Notes: generated from the sequence alone by a model not told the origin. Shown: positions 1 to 9,493, numbered from the stretch's first letter. The stretch is 64,000 nt of DNA from Solitalea longa (GCF_002920915.1 NZ_PQVF01000013.1:1-64000); one strand, 5' to 3'. Numbers and translations are program-made.

Positions 1-36
1 CTGCCGTAACAGGTGGGAGAGTAGGTCGGTGCCGAT
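1..36 (+). rRNA. 5S ribosomal RNA, 3' end (partial)
   Basis: The first bases match the conserved 3' end of Bacteroidota 5S rRNA: a gene-specific hairpin tip followed by GGGAGAGTAGGTCG and a short closing strand near base 35. The 5' part lies outside the window to the left, so an rRNA operon transcribed rightwards ends here. A strong terminator follows directly, as expected for the last gene of an rRNA operon. Confidence 0.85.
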
Positions 37-44
37 TTTTATAC

Positions 45-80
45 AAGCCTCTTGGTTCACGCCAAGGGGCTTTGTTTGTT
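45..80 (+). terminator. Terminator of the rRNA operon
   Basis: AAGCCTCTTGG (45-55) pairs with CCAAGGGGCTT (62-72), an 11-bp stem with one G-T pair and a 6-nt loop, followed by a T-rich run. It sits just after the 5S rRNA end. Confidence 0.85.
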
Positions 81-137
81 TAGGGACCTGGCTAAATGGC
101 TAATGGTTGTATTGTGAAATGGTTAAAGGGGCTGGAT

Positions 138-206
138 AACCACAGGGTTGCACAGAGGCGCACGGAGTAGTAATGACTCTGTGAAACGCTGTGCACCTCT
201 TTGGTT
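138..206. repeat. CACAGAG-type intergenic imperfect palindrome, copy 1
   Basis: The left side holds AACCACAGGGTTGCACAGAGG and the right side ends CTCTGTG...GTGCACCTCTTTGGTT, roughly complementary. The words are the same as in the repeat at 21626-21688 between aguB and aguA, so this is a dispersed element rather than part of a gene. No coding potential is seen. Confidence 0.6.
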
Positions 207-279
207 TATATTTAACAATAAAACAATAAAACCATTTAACAATTTACCAATCAACTAAATAACCTTCTGCCCCCAACCA

Positions 280-395
280 CTCTAAACCCGATTGTAATGG
301 AAAGCCCGGAGCCAGGCGCTAGCTCTTGTGTCGGGGAGGCGAGGACTTGGAATGGAAAGCGGGACTATTGGTAGTGTAATGTACTAGACCGGGAT
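280..395 (+). ncRNA. Candidate structured RNA with an internal tandem motif
   Basis: Two copies of a 17-nt word lie 55 nt apart: TTGTAATGGAAAGCCCG at 292-308 and TTGGAATGGAAAGCGGG at 347-363. They differ mainly in the last bases, where CCCG (287-290 and 305-308) can pair with CGGG (360-363). Between them is a GC-rich stretch (305-340). I associate this CTCTAAACCCGATTG...GGAAAGCGGGAC pattern with a recurrent Bacteroidota intergenic RNA, possibly the class named Flavo-1, but I cannot verify the name. The strand is inferred from the conserved reading of the pattern. Confidence 0.4.
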
Positions 396-493
396 TTTCT
401 TTTATTTGTAACCTATTATTTGCAACGTCTATTTCTTGACCAAAATCATTTTATTTTATAACCGCCTGTCAGACCTTTCATTGAAATTATTTT

Positions 494-509
494 ACGCAAT
501 CGATTACGT
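494..509. promoter_or_regulatory. LacI-family operator-like palindrome
   Basis: ACGCAATCGATTACGT is a 16-bp palindrome with one mismatched pair and a central CG, the form typical of LacI/GalR-family operators. It lies about 115 bp upstream of the GH31 gene at 626, so sugar-responsive control of that gene is a reasonable inference. No regulator gene is nearby. Confidence 0.45.
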
Positions 510-625
510 TAATTTTTATACCAGTTAGTCGCTTTCTAAGTATTAATTTGGCGGTTGTATTATTCAAGATGCCTTTTTATGAAGATTTTGATTGAACCAA
601 TCATTAACCCAAAACCTTATTAACA

Positions 626-3600
626 TTGAATTTTAAAATACAAACCAGAGCTATTCTACTGCTAACATTAATCTCATTAATGTCAAATCTGGAGGTAAAT
701 GGTACTCCAGTGCAAAGCGAAGTAAGAATAGAAAATCAACCTGATGCAAAAGTTGTTAAGGTTCAAAAGATCAATTCTTCTACAGTAGAGGTGGTATTCG
801 CTAATAATGAGATTTTAACCATTGATTTTTACGGAGAAAATATCTTCAGACTTTTTAAGGATAGTTCTGGAGGACTTATTCGGGATCCGGAAGCTCAACC
901 CGAGGCCAAAATTTTGGTTGAAAATCCAAGAAGGCCTGTTGATAAGGTTAATGTCACAGATATTAATGATAAGATTACTATTACCTCTAAGGTTGTTTCA
1001 GTTTTAATTGATAAGAATACTGAATTGTTTAAAGTCATTAATCTTAAAACTAATACGGTGGTAATGGAAGCTACTTCACCGGTTACGTTTGATAAGAAAG
1101 GTGTTGTATTGTCTTTAAAAGAGTATCCGCAAGAATATTTTTATGGTGGAGGCGTTCAAAACGGTCGTTTTTCTCATAAAGGAAAAACTGTTGCTATTGA
1201 AAATCAAAATAGCTGGACCGATGGAGGCGTAGCTTCTCCTTGTCCTTTCTATTGGTCTACTAATGGTTATGGCATTATGTGGCATACCTTTAATATGGGT
1301 ACGTATGATTTTGGAGCAAAGGAGAAAGGTATTGTTAAATTAAAGCATGAAACCAATTATCTAGATGTTTTTGTGATGGTTGATGATAGTGCAGTTGCGC
1401 TATTAAACGATTTTTATCAATTGACCGGTAATCCGGTTTTGTTACCTAAGTTTGGTTTTTATCAAGGTCATTTGAATGCCTATAACCGCGATTTCTGGAA
1501 AGAGAACCCTGATGGGATTTTGTTTGAGGATGGCAAGAAATACAAAGAAAGTCAAACGGATAATGGAGGGATAAGAGAATCGTTGAATGGCGAAAAAAAT
1601 AACTATCAGTTTTCAGCTCGTGCGGTTATTGATCGCTATAAGGCCCATGATATGCCATTGGGTTGGATTCTACCTAATGATGGTTATGGTGCCGGGTATG
1701 GTCAAACCGATAACTTGGATGGAAATATTCAAAATCTGAAAAGCTTTGGTGACTATGCGCGTAAAAATGGTGTAGAAATAGGCCTGTGGACGCAGTCAGA
1801 CCTCCATCCTAAAGCCGAGGTTGCTCCTCTATTGCAACGCGATATTGTTAAGGAAGTTAAGGCTGCAGGCGTTCGCGTACTTAAAACCGATGTGGCATGG
1901 GTTGGTGCCGGTTATTCTTTTGGTTTAAATGGCGTGACCGATGTGGCGCACCTGACTCCTTATTATGGAAATGACAGTCGTCCATTTATTATTTCGCTGG
2001 ATGGTTGGGCAGGTACGCAACGTTTTGCAACTATCTGGAGTGGCGACCAAACTGGCGGCGTTTGGGAGTATATTCGTTTTCATATTCCAACTTATATAGG
2101 TTCGGGTTTATCAGGTCAGCCTAATATCACATCAGATATGGATGGTATTTTCGGTGGGAAAAATGTAGCAGTTAATGTTCGCGATTTCCAGTGGAAAACC
2201 TTTACACCTATGCAGCTAAATATGGATGGCTGGGGTGCTAATGAAAAGTATCCGCAAGCGTTTGGTGAAACAGCTACCTCTATAAATCGTAATTACTTAA
2301 AGCTTAAATCGGCGCTCTTACCTTATTCGTACAGCATTGCTAAACAAGCTGTAAACGGTTTGCCGATTATGAGAGCAATGTTCCTGGAGTATCCGAATGC
2401 TTATACTCAAGGAGCCGCAACTAAATATCAATATTTGTATGGACCTTACTTTTTGATTGCTCCAATTTATCAGGCAACGCAGTCTGATGATAAGGGTAAT
2501 GATATTAGAAATGGTATTTATTTGCCTGAAGGAGTTTGGATTGATTATTTCTCGGGAGAAAAATATGATGGGAATAGAATCATTAATTGTTTCGATGCAC
2601 CTATTTGGAAATTACCTGTTTTTGTGAAAAACGGAGCAATTATTCCCATGAGCAATGCAAGCAATAATGTTTCTGAAATCAACAATAAAACTCGTATTTA
2701 TGAAATTTATGCCAGCGGGAAAAATTCGTTTACCGAATATGATGACGACGGTGTAACTGAAGCCTATAAGTTGGGTGCAGGTTCTTCAACCCTGATCGAA
2801 ACCCAAACGGACAGCAAAGGTAATGCGCTAGTTTCCATTCAGCCGATGAAAGGAAATTTCGAAGGTTTTGTAAAATCAAAAACTACTGAGCTTAGAATTA
2901 ATGTAACTGAAAAGCCTAAAGCTGTTTCGGCAAAAGTTGGCAAGCAACAATTGAAACTTTCGGAAGCAAAATCGTTAAGTGATTTTAATCACTCTGAAAA
3001 CGTTTATTACTATAATGCTTCACCCAACTTTAATCAGTTTGCAACCAAAGGAAGTGAATTTGAAAAAACAACTATCACTAAAAATCCACAGTTTTTAGTA
3101 AAATTAGCTTCAAGCGATATTACTGCCAACGCCACTACGGTAGAAATTAAAGGTTTTAAATTTGAACCTACTGATAAACAACGCGTAAAAACCGGTACAC
3201 TTTCAGTTGCACTCAATGCTAGAGTATCTGATAAAAATGCTACCGCTTATACTTTAAAGCCTACCTGGACTAAAGCTGCCAATGCCGATTATTATGAGAT
3301 TCTGTTTAATGATATTAATTACAGCACGATAAAAGATACCGTGTTAGTATTCGAAGATCTGTCTCCTGAAACTACCTATGCTTTTAAAATTCGTTCGGTA
3401 AATAAGGACGGTTATTCAAGCTGGGAACAGTTTAGCGCATCCACCAAGTCAAATCCTTATCAATTTGCCATTCCGAATATTTCTGCTGAATTAACTGCAA
3501 AAGACCAGGAAGGTGGAGCGATTTCAAATCTTTTCGACTTTGATGAAAGTAGTATGTGGCATACCACATGGGATGGAAACTCAGTTCCATTTGATATGAT

Positions 3601-4477
3601 GCTGGATTTAAAAACGGTTAATCACTTAGATCGATTTGACTATTTGCCTCGTAATGGAGGTACTAATGGCATTCTGTTAAAAGGCAGCATTTACTATAGC
3701 AATAATAAAGAAACCTGGACTGCTGCCGGTACTTTTGATTGGAAGAGTTCGAACGACTTAAAAACATTTGCTTTTAATGGTCAGCCTAGTGCACGTTATA
3801 TCAAAATTGCGGTTACTAGTGCCGTTGGAAATTTTGGTTCGGGCAGAGAATTATATGTATTTAAAGTTCCAGGAACCGAAAGTTATTTACCGGGTGATAT
3901 TAATAACGACCGCTTAATTGATGGTAATGACTTGACTTCTTACATCAACTATACCGGATTGAAAAAAGGTGATGCTGACTTTGAGGGATATATCAGTAAT
4001 GGTGACATCAATAAAAACGATATTATCGATGCGTATGATATTTCTGTAGTAGCTACTCAATTGGATGGTGATGTTGATGCTACTAATACTGAAAAAGTTG
4101 CGGGACGTCTTGAGCTACGAGTTCCAAAACAAGACTATGGAAAGGATGAAATCATTGAAGTTACTGTTAAAGGCATGAACCTGATTTCTATAAATGCGCT
4201 AAGTTTTGCCATTCCTTATAATGCTCAAGATTATGAGTTTGTTGGATTAAATCAGTTGAATACCAAAGAGATGGAAAACTTTACTAAAGATAGATTACAT
4301 ACTGATGGTAAAAAAGTGCTGTATCCAACCTTTATTAATGTTGGTAAAAAGGAAGCCTTAAAAGGCTCTCAAGATTTGTTTGTTTTACGTTTTAAAGCGA
4401 AGAAAAAAATTAAGTTCGATCTTAAAGCAACAGGAGGCTTACTAATAGATGCGAAAATGAATTCAGTTAAGTTTTAA
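626..4477 (+). CDS. Secreted GH31 glycoside hydrolase with FN3, discoidin, dockerin and cohesin-like modules
   Basis: A 1283-residue exported enzyme. Residues 1-26 form a signal peptide, which supports the TTG start at 626; the next in-frame ATG would remove it. A GH31 (alpha/beta)8 catalytic region covers about 150-700. KTDVAW holds the likely nucleophile Asp422, and WSGDQTG holds the likely acid/base Asp474; both follow the GH31 pattern. A fibronectin III-like stretch (about 875-940), a discoidin/F5-8C domain (about 948-1081), two dockerin-like calcium loops (DINNDRLIDGNDL and DINKNDIIDAYDI, about 1090-1150) and a cohesin-like beta domain (about 1158-1283) follow. It probably cleaves alpha-glucosides or alpha-galactosides, but the substrate is not readable. 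No SusC/SusD genes adjoin it. A strong terminator follows. Confidence 0.88.
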   Translation: MNFKIQTRAILLLTLISLMSNLEVNGTPVQSEVRIENQPDAKVVKVQKINSSTVEVVFANNEILTIDFYGENIFRLFKDSSGGLIRDPEAQPEAKILVENPRRPVDKVNVTDINDKITITSKVVSVLIDKNTELFKVINLKTNTVVMEATSPVTFDKKGVVLSLKEYPQEYFYGGGVQNGRFSHKGKTVAIENQNSWTDGGVASPCPFYWSTNGYGIMWHTFNMGTYDFGAKEKGIVKLKHETNYLDVFVMVDDSAVALLNDFYQLTGNPVLLPKFGFYQGHLNAYNRDFWKENPDGILFEDGKKYKESQTDNGGIRESLNGEKNNYQFSARAVIDRYKAHDMPLGWILPNDGYGAGYGQTDNLDGNIQNLKSFGDYARKNGVEIGLWTQSDLHPKAEVAPLLQRDIVKEVKAAGVRVLKTDVAWVGAGYSFGLNGVTDVAHLTPYYGNDSRPFIISLDGWAGTQRFATIWSGDQTGGVWEYIRFHIPTYIGSGLSGQPNITSDMDGIFGGKNVAVNVRDFQWKTFTPMQLNMDGWGANEKYPQAFGETATSINRNYLKLKSALLPYSYSIAKQAVNGLPIMRAMFLEYPNAYTQGAATKYQYLYGPYFLIAPIYQATQSDDKGNDIRNGIYLPEGVWIDYFSGEKYDGNRIINCFDAPIWKLPVFVKNGAIIPMSNASNNVSEINNKTRIYEIYASGKNSFTEYDDDGVTEAYKLGAGSSTLIETQTDSKGNALVSIQPMKGNFEGFVKSKTTELRINVTEKPKAVSAKVGKQQLKLSEAKSLSDFNHSENVYYYNASPNFNQFATKGSEFEKTTITKNPQFLVKLASSDITANATTVEIKGFKFEPTDKQRVKTGTLSVALNARVSDKNATAYTLKPTWTKAANADYYEILFNDINYSTIKDTVLVFEDLSPETTYAFKIRSVNKDGYSSWEQFSASTKSNPYQFAIPNISAELTAKDQEGGAISNLFDFDESSMWHTTWDGNSVPFDMMLDLKTVNHLDRFDYLPRNGGTNGILLKGSIYYSNNKETWTAAGTFDWKSSNDLKTFAFNGQPSARYIKIAVTSAVGNFGSGRELYVFKVPGTESYLPGDINNDRLIDGNDLTSYINYTGLKKGDADFEGYISNGDINKNDIIDAYDISVVATQLDGDVDATNTEKVAGRLELRVPKQDYGKDEIIEVTVKGMNLISINALSFAIPYNAQDYEFVGLNQLNTKEMENFTKDRLHTDGKKVLYPTFINVGKKEALKGSQDLFVLRFKAKKKIKFDLKATGGLLIDAKMNSVKF

Positions 4478-4490
4478 ACAATATTTATAA

Positions 4491-4528
4491 AAACTGCCGG
4501 TAATTAATTTTACCGGCAGTTTTTTTAT
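4491..4528 (+). terminator. Terminator of the GH31 gene
   Basis: AAACTGCCGGTAA (4491-4503) and TTACCGGCAGTTT (4510-4522) form a perfect 13-bp stem with a 6-nt loop, followed by a T run. It isolates the GH31 gene from the nuo operon. Confidence 0.9.
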
Positions 4529-4804
4529 GGTCTGAAGTTCAGTTTTACTGACAGTTTATAAAACTCAATTTTGATTGGCTAGATAATCAATAATTATAAA
4601 TAGTGATTTGAAGGCAATCATATTACCTTCAATATTTCTTTTTAATAACTCTAAAATAAGAGTGAATTCATGTAGCAGTAACAGAGAAATTAAACTTTAT
4701 ATACCACTCTAAAACTATCAAACTTGTAGGGTTTTGATTATTTGATTCGTAATTCCTCCGAATAATTTAGTTTCTTTGTAGCTAGAGCCTAAAGCAAAAG
4801 CCGA
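4529..4804. other. Non-coding stretch upstream of nuoH
   Basis: AT-rich DNA with no convincing ORF or RNA. TTTCTTTG at 4771-4778 is one base off the TAnnTTTG -7 box and lies 27 bp before the nuoH ATG, so it may be the promoter of the nuo operon. No clear -33 element is seen at normal spacing. Confidence 0.4.
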
Positions 4805-5854
4805 ATGATAATTGCAATCAGCATTCTTTTATTCATTGTTACGTATGCACTTGCAGCCGTATGGGCCGAACGTAAAGTTTCAGCTTTTATTCAGGACCGT
4901 TTAGGGCCAATGGAAACTGGAAAGTTTGGTTTGTTGCAAACTGCTGCGGATATTTTAAAGCTTATACAAAAAGAAAATATTATTCCTAAAGCAGCCGATA
5001 AGTGGCTGTTCGTTATTGCTCCAATAATTATTTTCGTATCCGTTTATATGGGTTTTGCGGCCATTCCATTAGCTCCTGAGATCATTGGTACTGATTCGAA
5101 CTTGGGTGTATTTTATGTTCTTGCCATTATATCAGTTGAAGTTGTGGGTTTTTTAATGGTTGGTTGGGGCTCTAACAATAAATATGCACTTTATGGCGCA
5201 ACACGATCTGTTGCGCAGATCGTTTCGTATGAAATCCCAGCAGGTATTGCAATTATTTCAGCTGTTATGTTGGTGCAAAGCTTAAGTCTGCATACTATCT
5301 CATTAAATCAGGGGATTTTAGCAACAGATACTATTAAGTTTTTAGGCTTCTGGAAAGTAAATGAGGTGGGCGGAATACTTGCCTGGAACATTTTCCAGGC
5401 TCCACATATGTTTATCGCTTTCCTGATTTATTTTACCGCTTCATTAGCTGAATCAAATCGAACACCGTTTGATATTCCGGAGGCAGAATCAGAACTTGTT
5501 GCGGGGTTTCACATTGAATATACCGGAATTCGTTTTGCCTTAGTCTTTTTAGCAGAATATGGAATGATGTTGTTAGTTTCGATGGTAGCAGTGGTGTTAT
5601 TTTTAGGAGGATGGAATACTATTTTTCCAAATATTGGCCCGCTTAAACTCGCAACCTGGACAACTGGAGCTTTATGGGGCATTTTTTGGATAATGAGCAA
5701 ATCACTAATGTTAGTGTTAGTGCAAATGTGGATTCGTTGGACATTGCCGCGTTTTAGAGTTGATCAATTAATGGGTTTTGGTTGGAAAGTACTTACTCCT
5801 GCTGCCTTTGCCTGTTTGTTTATTTCAGGTATTTGGCGATTGCTGGTGATGTAG
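4805..5854 (+). CDS. nuoH: NADH-quinone oxidoreductase subunit H
   Basis: A 349-residue membrane subunit of complex I, at the joint between the quinone-binding module and the proton-pumping arm. Characteristic are AERKVSAFIQDRLGPM near the N-terminus, the long loop FDIPEAESELVAGFHIEYTGIRFA and WIRWTLPRFRVDQLM near the C-terminus. Length is normal for the family and about eight membrane segments are visible. It is the first gene of a seven-gene run (nuoH to nuoN); nuoA-G are not upstream, where instead a GH31 gene and its terminator lie. Confidence 0.95.
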   Translation: MIIAISILLFIVTYALAAVWAERKVSAFIQDRLGPMETGKFGLLQTAADILKLIQKENIIPKAADKWLFVIAPIIIFVSVYMGFAAIPLAPEIIGTDSNLGVFYVLAIISVEVVGFLMVGWGSNNKYALYGATRSVAQIVSYEIPAGIAIISAVMLVQSLSLHTISLNQGILATDTIKFLGFWKVNEVGGILAWNIFQAPHMFIAFLIYFTASLAESNRTPFDIPEAESELVAGFHIEYTGIRFALVFLAEYGMMLLVSMVAVVLFLGGWNTIFPNIGPLKLATWTTGALWGIFWIMSKSLMLVLVQMWIRWTLPRFRVDQLMGFGWKVLTPAAFACLFISGIWRLLVM

Positions 5855-5915
5855 AAAACCACCCACCTAAACAAATGTTTTATAAATAAGGGATTCCCAA
5901 TTAATCAGATATAAA

Positions 5916-6500
5916 TTGAAAAATAAAGGTTCAACTATTATTAGCGGAATTGGTTCCGTACTGAAAGGTATGGGACTCACCATTAAGCACATTTGGGCAG
6001 CCAGAAATGGCCGTAAGTTTGATGGTGTGGCTAATGATAATTATTTTGAACAGCAGGAGGGTATAGTTACCATTCAGTATCCTCACCAGGCAATTCCTGT
6101 ACCCGAAATAGGTCGTTACCAGTTGGATGTGGCAATAGATGATTGCGTAGTTTGTGATCTTTGCGCTAAAATATGCCCCGTCGATTGCATTACCATCGAA
6201 TCTATTAAGGCGGTTGAAGATATTGGAAAAACATCCGATGGAACCACAAAACGTTTGCATGCTTCTAAGTTCTTTATTGATCATGCAAAATGTATGTATT
6301 GTGGCTTGTGTACAACGGTTTGTCCAACCGAATGTATTATTATGACTAGTGAGTACGATGTTAGTGTTTTTGACATTAATGAAATGGATCGTAAATTTTC
6401 GGTAATGACCGAGCAGCAGGCTGTTGAAAAGCAATTAATGCTCGATAAGTTTAATGAAGAGCGCGCTGCAGCAAAAGCCGCTGCAACTAAGAAAGATTAA
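5916..6500 (+). CDS. nuoI: NADH-quinone oxidoreductase subunit I
   Basis: A 194-residue ferredoxin-like subunit of complex I that carries two [4Fe-4S] clusters (N6a and N6b). The ligand sets are visible: C77, C80, C83, C87 with C91, and C126, C129, C132, C136 with C140. The start is read as TTG at 5916 because no nearby ATG keeps the N-terminal part; ATG at 5970 is the alternative. It follows nuoH by 61 bp. The C-terminus ends in an Ala/Lys-rich tail. Confidence 0.94.
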   Translation: MKNKGSTIISGIGSVLKGMGLTIKHIWAARNGRKFDGVANDNYFEQQEGIVTIQYPHQAIPVPEIGRYQLDVAIDDCVVCDLCAKICPVDCITIESIKAVEDIGKTSDGTTKRLHASKFFIDHAKCMYCGLCTTVCPTECIIMTSEYDVSVFDINEMDRKFSVMTEQQAVEKQLMLDKFNEERAAAKAAATKKD

Positions 6501-6521
6501 GTTAACTAGTAGATTTTAGCA

Positions 6522-7070
6522 TTGTTAAAGGCGATTTTTTACATTCTAAGTTTTATAACCGTTGCTTCCGCAATTTATACAGTTACCTGCCGGAATTTAG
6601 CCCGCGCAGTGTTCGTGTTTTTTACCACGCTTTTTTGCTTAGCCGGTATTTATGTTTTTGCTTTTGCCGACTTTATTGCCATAACACAAATAATGGTGTA
6701 TGTGGGCGGAATCGTTATTCTTATGCTTTTCGGTATAATGTTATCAAACCGGAATGTTTTTGCTGTTTTAACTGATCCTAAAGCCGAAACAAAGTTGTTT
6801 CCAATAAATGTTATAGGTGGAATTCTTTTGTCACTGGTTGTACTTGCAGGTCTACTCTCTATTGTGTGGTTGGCTAATGTGGGACAGCTATCATGGATAA
6901 AACAGAATACTCTTGAAAATATTTCTTATGTAGGAGGCGAAAACTCTGCTCATGTGTTGGGCGTGAATTTTATGACCACTTATCTGCTTCCTTTTGAAGC
7001 TATATCGGTTTATTTATTGGCAGTTTTAATTGGAGCGGCATATTTGGCTCGCAGAAAGAGGGTGCGATAA
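6522..7070 (+). CDS. nuoJ: NADH-quinone oxidoreductase subunit J
   Basis: A 182-residue membrane subunit of complex I with five predicted helices. The segment FIAITQIMVYVGGIVILMLFGIMLSN is typical of NuoJ and contains the pi-bulge helix region. The start is TTG at 6522, 21 bp after nuoI. The stop codon TAA shares one base with the ATG of nuoK, which suggests translational coupling. Confidence 0.94.
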   Translation: MLKAIFYILSFITVASAIYTVTCRNLARAVFVFFTTLFCLAGIYVFAFADFIAITQIMVYVGGIVILMLFGIMLSNRNVFAVLTDPKAETKLFPINVIGGILLSLVVLAGLLSIVWLANVGQLSWIKQNTLENISYVGGENSAHVLGVNFMTTYLLPFEAISVYLLAVLIGAAYLARRKRVR

Positions 7071-7384
7071 TGTTAAACGGAATACCTTTAGAACATTTTG
7101 TGATCGTAAGCGCTGTTTTGTTTAGCGCCGGCTTATTTTCTGTTTTAAGCAGAAAGAACGCTATTATGATTTTGATCGGTATTGAACTGATGATCAATGC
7201 CGGTATCTTAAACCTGGTTGTATTTGGTGCCTTTGACAAACAAAAGAACGAGGGACAAGTATTTGCTCTATTCGCAATTGTTTTGGCAGCAGCAGGCGTG
7301 GCCGTTGCCCTTGCGATTATTCTAAACGTTTATCGACAGTTTAAAACTGTTGAACCGAATCAGGTGGAAGAAATGAAATATTAG
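7070..7384 (+). CDS. nuoK: NADH-quinone oxidoreductase subunit K
   Basis: A 104-residue three-helix subunit of complex I, full length for the family. The pattern NAIMILIGIELMINAGILNLV carries the conserved helix-2 glutamate of the proton channel, and ALAIILNVYRQFKTVE ends the protein. It overlaps nuoJ by one base and is followed by nuoL after 3 bp. Confidence 0.95.
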   Translation: MLNGIPLEHFVIVSAVLFSAGLFSVLSRKNAIMILIGIELMINAGILNLVVFGAFDKQKNEGQVFALFAIVLAAAGVAVALAIILNVYRQFKTVEPNQVEEMKY

Positions 7385-7387
7385 TAA

Positions 7388-9490
7388 TTGTTGCAAGTAG
7401 AAAGTATAAAATTGATTGAAACACAACATATCACAACTGTAATAGGAGCTGCATTAGGAGCATTGCTTTTGCCTCTGCTGTCGTTTTTAATTATTGGTTT
7501 CATTAAGCCGCGCAAAAGCGACTGGCTGTCTATTTTCTTTTCATTTGTAAGTTTCTTGCTTTCGGTGTATTGCTTTATCAATACCTGGAATTCCGAAATT
7601 CATCATTTTACTTGGCAGTGGTTGAATACAGGTGTTATAAAACTTAATGCAGGGATTAAGATCGATAATTTATCGTCGTTAATGCTGGTTTTAGTAACCC
7701 TTATAACCACATTGGTACTTATTTATTCTACCGAATACATGAAGGGCGAAAAGTATTATAACCGATACTTTGCCCATTTAAGCCTGTTTATGTTTTCGAT
7801 GTTAGGCGTTGTGTTAGCTGATTCGCTTTTACTCATCTATATCTTTTGGGAACTTGTAGGCTTTTCTTCATACCTTTTAATTGGATTTTGGTTCGATCGT
7901 GATTCGGCTGCTGCTGCAAATAAAAAAGCGTTTATTGTTAACCGAATAGGAGATATTGCATTTTTTGTGGGCATTATGATTTTGTTCACGCAGTTTCGAA
8001 CACTGGACTTGAGTGCTTTATTTGGCACTGCTGGTAAAGCAGGGTTAATTCAACAATCAGTGGTTGAAAACGGAATGTGGAAATTTGTTGATGTATTTGG
8101 TCAAGCTAAAACACTTGATTCCTGGATGCTTACAGCAGCAGGTCTTTGCATATTCGCAGGTGCGGTTGCTAAATCGGCTCAATTCCCTTTACACGTCTGG
8201 CTGCCAGATGCCATGGAAGGTCCAACTTCTGTTTCGTCATTGATCCATGCTGCAACAATGGTAGCCGCAGGTGTTTACTTAACCGCCCGTGTTTATCCAT
8301 TGTTTAATCCCGATGCGCTAACGGTTATTGCGTCAATTGGTGCCTTCACGGCTTTTATGGCGGCTACAATTGCCCTTACCCAAAATGATTTAAAGAAGGT
8401 GTTGGCATACTCTACGATCTCTCAGTTAGGATTCATGATTGCCGCATTGGGAATTGGCGCCTGGCAGGCCGCTTTATTTCACTTGGTTACCCATGCGTTC
8501 TTTAAATGTTTACTTTTCCTAGGTGCCGGCTCTGTAATTCATCAGCTTCATCATGTTCAACATAAGCATCATCTCGATTTCGATCCGCAAGACATGCGTT
8601 TAATGGGTGGATTGCGTAAGCAAATGCCGGTTACATATCTTGTTTTATTAGTTGCGTCTCTTTCATTGGCTGGTTTGCCACTATTCTCGGGTTTCTTATC
8701 AAAGGACCTGATTTTAATAGGAGCATGGTCAGGGGAGAAACCGGGCTCAACTATCGTTGCCGTTCTTCTTTCGGTCACTTCAGCATTAACGGCTTTTTAC
8801 ATATTCCGAATGATCTTTAAAGTGTTTTGGGCTGAAAATCGTCTACAAAAAACAGTTGAAAATATTGATGTAAGTGTGCATGAATCGGGCAAATCCATGA
8901 CTATTCCAATGGTGGTTTTGGCAATATTTTCCCTTTTCGCAGCTTTTAGTATCAATCCTTTACATGGAACTCATTCATGGATTTATGAAGGATTAATCGT
9001 TCCATTAAATTCGTTTAGTCCTAAAATTCAGTATATGGAATTTGCCGAAAGTTGGGTGCCAATTATAACGGTAGTTCTTGCTGTTGCAATGATTTTAGTA
9101 GCAAGATTCGCTTACTATAAACAAAAGATGACGTTTCTTTCGAAACAGAGTTTTCTTTATAAATTCTCTTATAATGCATGGTATTTTGATAAGCTGTATA
9201 ATTCGGTTATCGTGAAGTCTGTTGTGCTGTTGGCTAACTCTATCCGATGGTTCGATACCAATATTGTTGATGGATTTGTTAATGGCACAGCTAGTGTTGT
9301 TCAAAGCTTATCTGCAATTGTTGACTGGATCGATCGTAATATTGTAGATGGTTTTGTAAATGGAATTGCAGCCTTAGCTGGCCGTTTGGGCAATCTGATC
9401 AGAGGTTTTCAAACCGGACGAGTCCAACAATACATGGCATTGGGTGTTTTTGGTTTGATTTTAATTATAGTTTTGAGTTATATTTTTTGA
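7388..9490 (+). CDS. nuoL: NADH-quinone oxidoreductase subunit L
   Basis: A 700-residue antiporter-like proton-pumping subunit with the long lateral helix at its C-terminus. Typical stretches are YFAHLSLFMFSMLGVVLADSLLLIYIFWELVGFSSYLLIGFW, FPLHVWLPDAMEGPTSVSSLIHAATMV and LTQNDLKKVLAYSTISQLGFM. The start is one of two consecutive TTG codons at 7388/7391. An odd point is an internal repeat near the C-terminus: D-x-NIVDGFVNG at about residues 623-633 and again at 649-659, in the amphipathic lateral-helix region. Confidence 0.95.
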   Translation: MLQVESIKLIETQHITTVIGAALGALLLPLLSFLIIGFIKPRKSDWLSIFFSFVSFLLSVYCFINTWNSEIHHFTWQWLNTGVIKLNAGIKIDNLSSLMLVLVTLITTLVLIYSTEYMKGEKYYNRYFAHLSLFMFSMLGVVLADSLLLIYIFWELVGFSSYLLIGFWFDRDSAAAANKKAFIVNRIGDIAFFVGIMILFTQFRTLDLSALFGTAGKAGLIQQSVVENGMWKFVDVFGQAKTLDSWMLTAAGLCIFAGAVAKSAQFPLHVWLPDAMEGPTSVSSLIHAATMVAAGVYLTARVYPLFNPDALTVIASIGAFTAFMAATIALTQNDLKKVLAYSTISQLGFMIAALGIGAWQAALFHLVTHAFFKCLLFLGAGSVIHQLHHVQHKHHLDFDPQDMRLMGGLRKQMPVTYLVLLVASLSLAGLPLFSGFLSKDLILIGAWSGEKPGSTIVAVLLSVTSALTAFYIFRMIFKVFWAENRLQKTVENIDVSVHESGKSMTIPMVVLAIFSLFAAFSINPLHGTHSWIYEGLIVPLNSFSPKIQYMEFAESWVPIITVVLAVAMILVARFAYYKQKMTFLSKQSFLYKFSYNAWYFDKLYNSVIVKSVVLLANSIRWFDTNIVDGFVNGTASVVQSLSAIVDWIDRNIVDGFVNGIAALAGRLGNLIRGFQTGRVQQYMALGVFGLILIIVLSYIF

Positions 9491-9493
9491 TAA

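Noticed and set aside
5931-6434. A 167-codon open frame antisense to nuoI
   Set aside because: It lies fully inside the nuoI gene, whose cysteine motifs are clear; no promoter or family resemblance supports it.
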